From NCBI GenBank assembly GCA_019242065.1, contig JAFAWJ010000025.1:1-6591 (forward strand): DNA of 6,591 bases, given 5' to 3'. The stretch comes from Chloroflexota bacterium (GTDB lineage: Bacteria; Chloroflexota; UBA6077; CF-72). Made by a program: the position numbers and the translations under genes. Under the pieces are notes generated by a model. It had not been told where the DNA came from and ran no database searches. It saw only the letters and a program-made list of their open reading frames with translations. Below are positions 5,536 to 6,591 of the stretch, one piece after another. How positions within the stretch are numbered: the stretch's first letter is position 1; each line of letters opens with the position of its first letter.

Positions 5536-6591
5536 GTGGAACTTCGTAATTGGGCCGGCAATATCCGCTTCAGCACCGACCGCGTGCATCACCCCGAGAC
5601 AGTCGCCCAGGTGCAGGCCATCGTGCGCGACAGCCGGCACGTGCGCGTGCTGGGCTCGCGCCATTCATTCAACACCATCGCCGATTCGACCGGCGACCTG
5701 ATCTCCCTCGACCGGCTGGAGCCCGTGCTAGAGGTCGACGCCCAGCGGCGGCAGATTACGATCGACGGCGGCGTCACTTACGCGCAGCTGGCCCCACGCA
5801 TCCATGCGCATGGCTTCGCGTTGCACAACACTGCCTCGCTGCCGCACATTACCGTCGCCGGCGCGTGCGCCACGGCGACGCATGGCTCGGGCAGCGCGAA
5901 CGCCATCCTTGGTTCGCGCGTGGCGGCCCTCCAGATTGTCGCCGGCGACGGCACCCTCCGTACGCTTTCGCGCACCGAAGACGACGACCGCTTCCCCGGC
6001 GCAGTGGTTGGACTCGGCGGCCTGGGCGTGGTCACCCGGCTCACGCTCGACGTCTCGCCAACCTTCGACATGTCGCAGGTGGTGTACCAGGATCTACCAC
6101 TGGCCCAGGTCCAGGCGAACTTCGAGGCCCTCATGTCCAGCGGCTACAGCGTGAGTCTGTTCACCGACTGGCGCGAGCCTCGCTTCAACCAAGCCTGGAT
6201 CAAGACCCTCGCGGCCAGCCAAAATGCGCAGTCCGCCGCCCCGACTTTTTACGGAGCTCGTCGCGCCACGCACGATCTGCACCCGCTGCCCCCACTCGAC
6301 CCCGCCATGTGCACGCCGCAGATGGGCCGCGTCGGTGCATGGCACGAGCGGCTACCGCACTTTCGCCCCGAATTCCAGCCGAGTTTCGGCGAGGAGCTGC
6401 AAAGCGAGTACTTCGTGCCGCGGGCCCAGGCGCCCGCGGCGCTGGAGGCGATCGCCGCCATGCGCGGCGACATCGAGCCGCTCCTCCAGATGTCGGAGGT
6501 GCGGACGATCGCCGCGGACGACCTGTGGATGAGCCCCTTCTATCGACGCGATTGCGTCGCCCTGCACTTTACCTGGCGCTACGACTGGGTA
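5536..6591 (+). CDS. aldO: Alditol/xylitol oxidase-like FAD-dependent oxidase (VAO family), 3'-truncated by the window
   Basis: The frame is open for 352 codons to the final base; alditol oxidases are about 420 residues, so roughly 65 are missing. Alditol oxidase oxidises polyols such as xylitol or sorbitol to aldoses, reducing O2 to H2O2. The opening NWAGNIRFS (residues 5-13) and GSRHSFN (residues 40-46) are typical; His43 corresponds to the His that carries covalent FAD in Streptomyces AldO (His46). The FAD domain continues with SLPHITVAGACATATHGSGS (residues 101-120). In the C-terminal ALO-type domain, Glu321 and Arg323 (SEVRTIAAD) and His344 (ALHFTW) match AldO active-site residues Glu320, Arg322 and His343 as I recall them; the catalytic Lys would lie beyond the window. 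The GTG at 5536 is the first start after an in-frame TGA at 5515, with GGGAG 9 nt upstream. No signal peptide is seen. A gulono/arabinono-lactone oxidase is the main alternative, but NWAGNI and SEVRT favour alditol oxidase. Confidence 0.9.
   Translation, partial: MELRNWAGNIRFSTDRVHHPETVAQVQAIVRDSRHVRVLGSRHSFNTIADSTGDLISLDRLEPVLEVDAQRRQITIDGGVTYAQLAPRIHAHGFALHNTASLPHITVAGACATATHGSGSANAILGSRVAALQIVAGDGTLRTLSRTEDDDRFPGAVVGLGGLGVVTRLTLDVSPTFDMSQVVYQDLPLAQVQANFEALMSSGYSVSLFTDWREPRFNQAWIKTLAASQNAQSAAPTFYGARRATHDLHPLPPLDPAMCTPQMGRVGAWHERLPHFRPEFQPSFGEELQSEYFVPRAQAPAALEAIAAMRGDIEPLLQMSEVRTIAADDLWMSPFYRRDCVALHFTWRYDWV

Noticed and set aside
5385..5576. N-terminal extension of the SDR to 5576
   Set aside because: A strong, well-spaced ribosome binding site and the standard SDR start sit at 5384. 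The extension would overlap the divergent oxidase and has no family similarity.
5589..6134. Minus-strand frames opposite the FAD oxidase
   Set aside because: They are Ser/Arg/Thr-rich with no motif, and the plus-strand frame is open for 352 codons with conserved FAD and active-site residues.

Overview
This GC-rich window from a bacterial chromosome holds seven protein-coding genes, two of them cut by the window edges. I see no RNA gene, insertion sequence, CRISPR array or phage gene. The gene set suggests a soil or free-living Chloroflexota bacterium, with Actinomycetota as the main alternative. The clues are a Tat-type lipoprotein solute-binding protein with an Ala/Pro/Thr-rich linker, an alditol-oxidase-like flavoprotein, a pentapeptide protein of the type I associate with actinomycetes, and GTG/TTG starts. 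This is a guess from gene content; no marker gene is present.

Region 1-3175 (minus strand) reads, in the direction of transcription, MFS transporter, then an ABC-type family 5 solute-binding lipoprotein, then the N-terminus of a CocE/NonD-type hydrolase that leaves the window. The binding protein and the hydrolase are 8 nt apart and look co-transcribed. A good sigma70-type promoter (TTGACA, 18 bp, TACTGT) lies in front of the binding protein. A perfect 9-bp inverted repeat overlaps its -35 box and is a candidate operator. No ABC permease or ATPase gene is visible in the window.

Region 3272-4437 is a divergent pair only 32 bp apart: a pentapeptide-repeat protein (minus, TTG start) and a small tyrosine-phosphatase-like protein (plus). 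The signature loop of the phosphatase-like protein reads C-x4-R where C-x5-R is canonical.

Region 4467-6591 is a second divergent pair: an NAD-type short-chain dehydrogenase (minus) and a GTG-initiated FAD oxidase of the alditol/xylitol oxidase type (plus). The oxidase runs open to the last base of the window. They share 151 bp containing a rare A/T-rich patch. Together they could oxidise polyols or sugars, but the shared pathway is inferred from position only.

I found no convincing new multi-gene system. The most useful leads are the operator-like repeat at the binding-protein promoter, the shortened phosphatase loop, and the compact divergent start region at 3965-3996.
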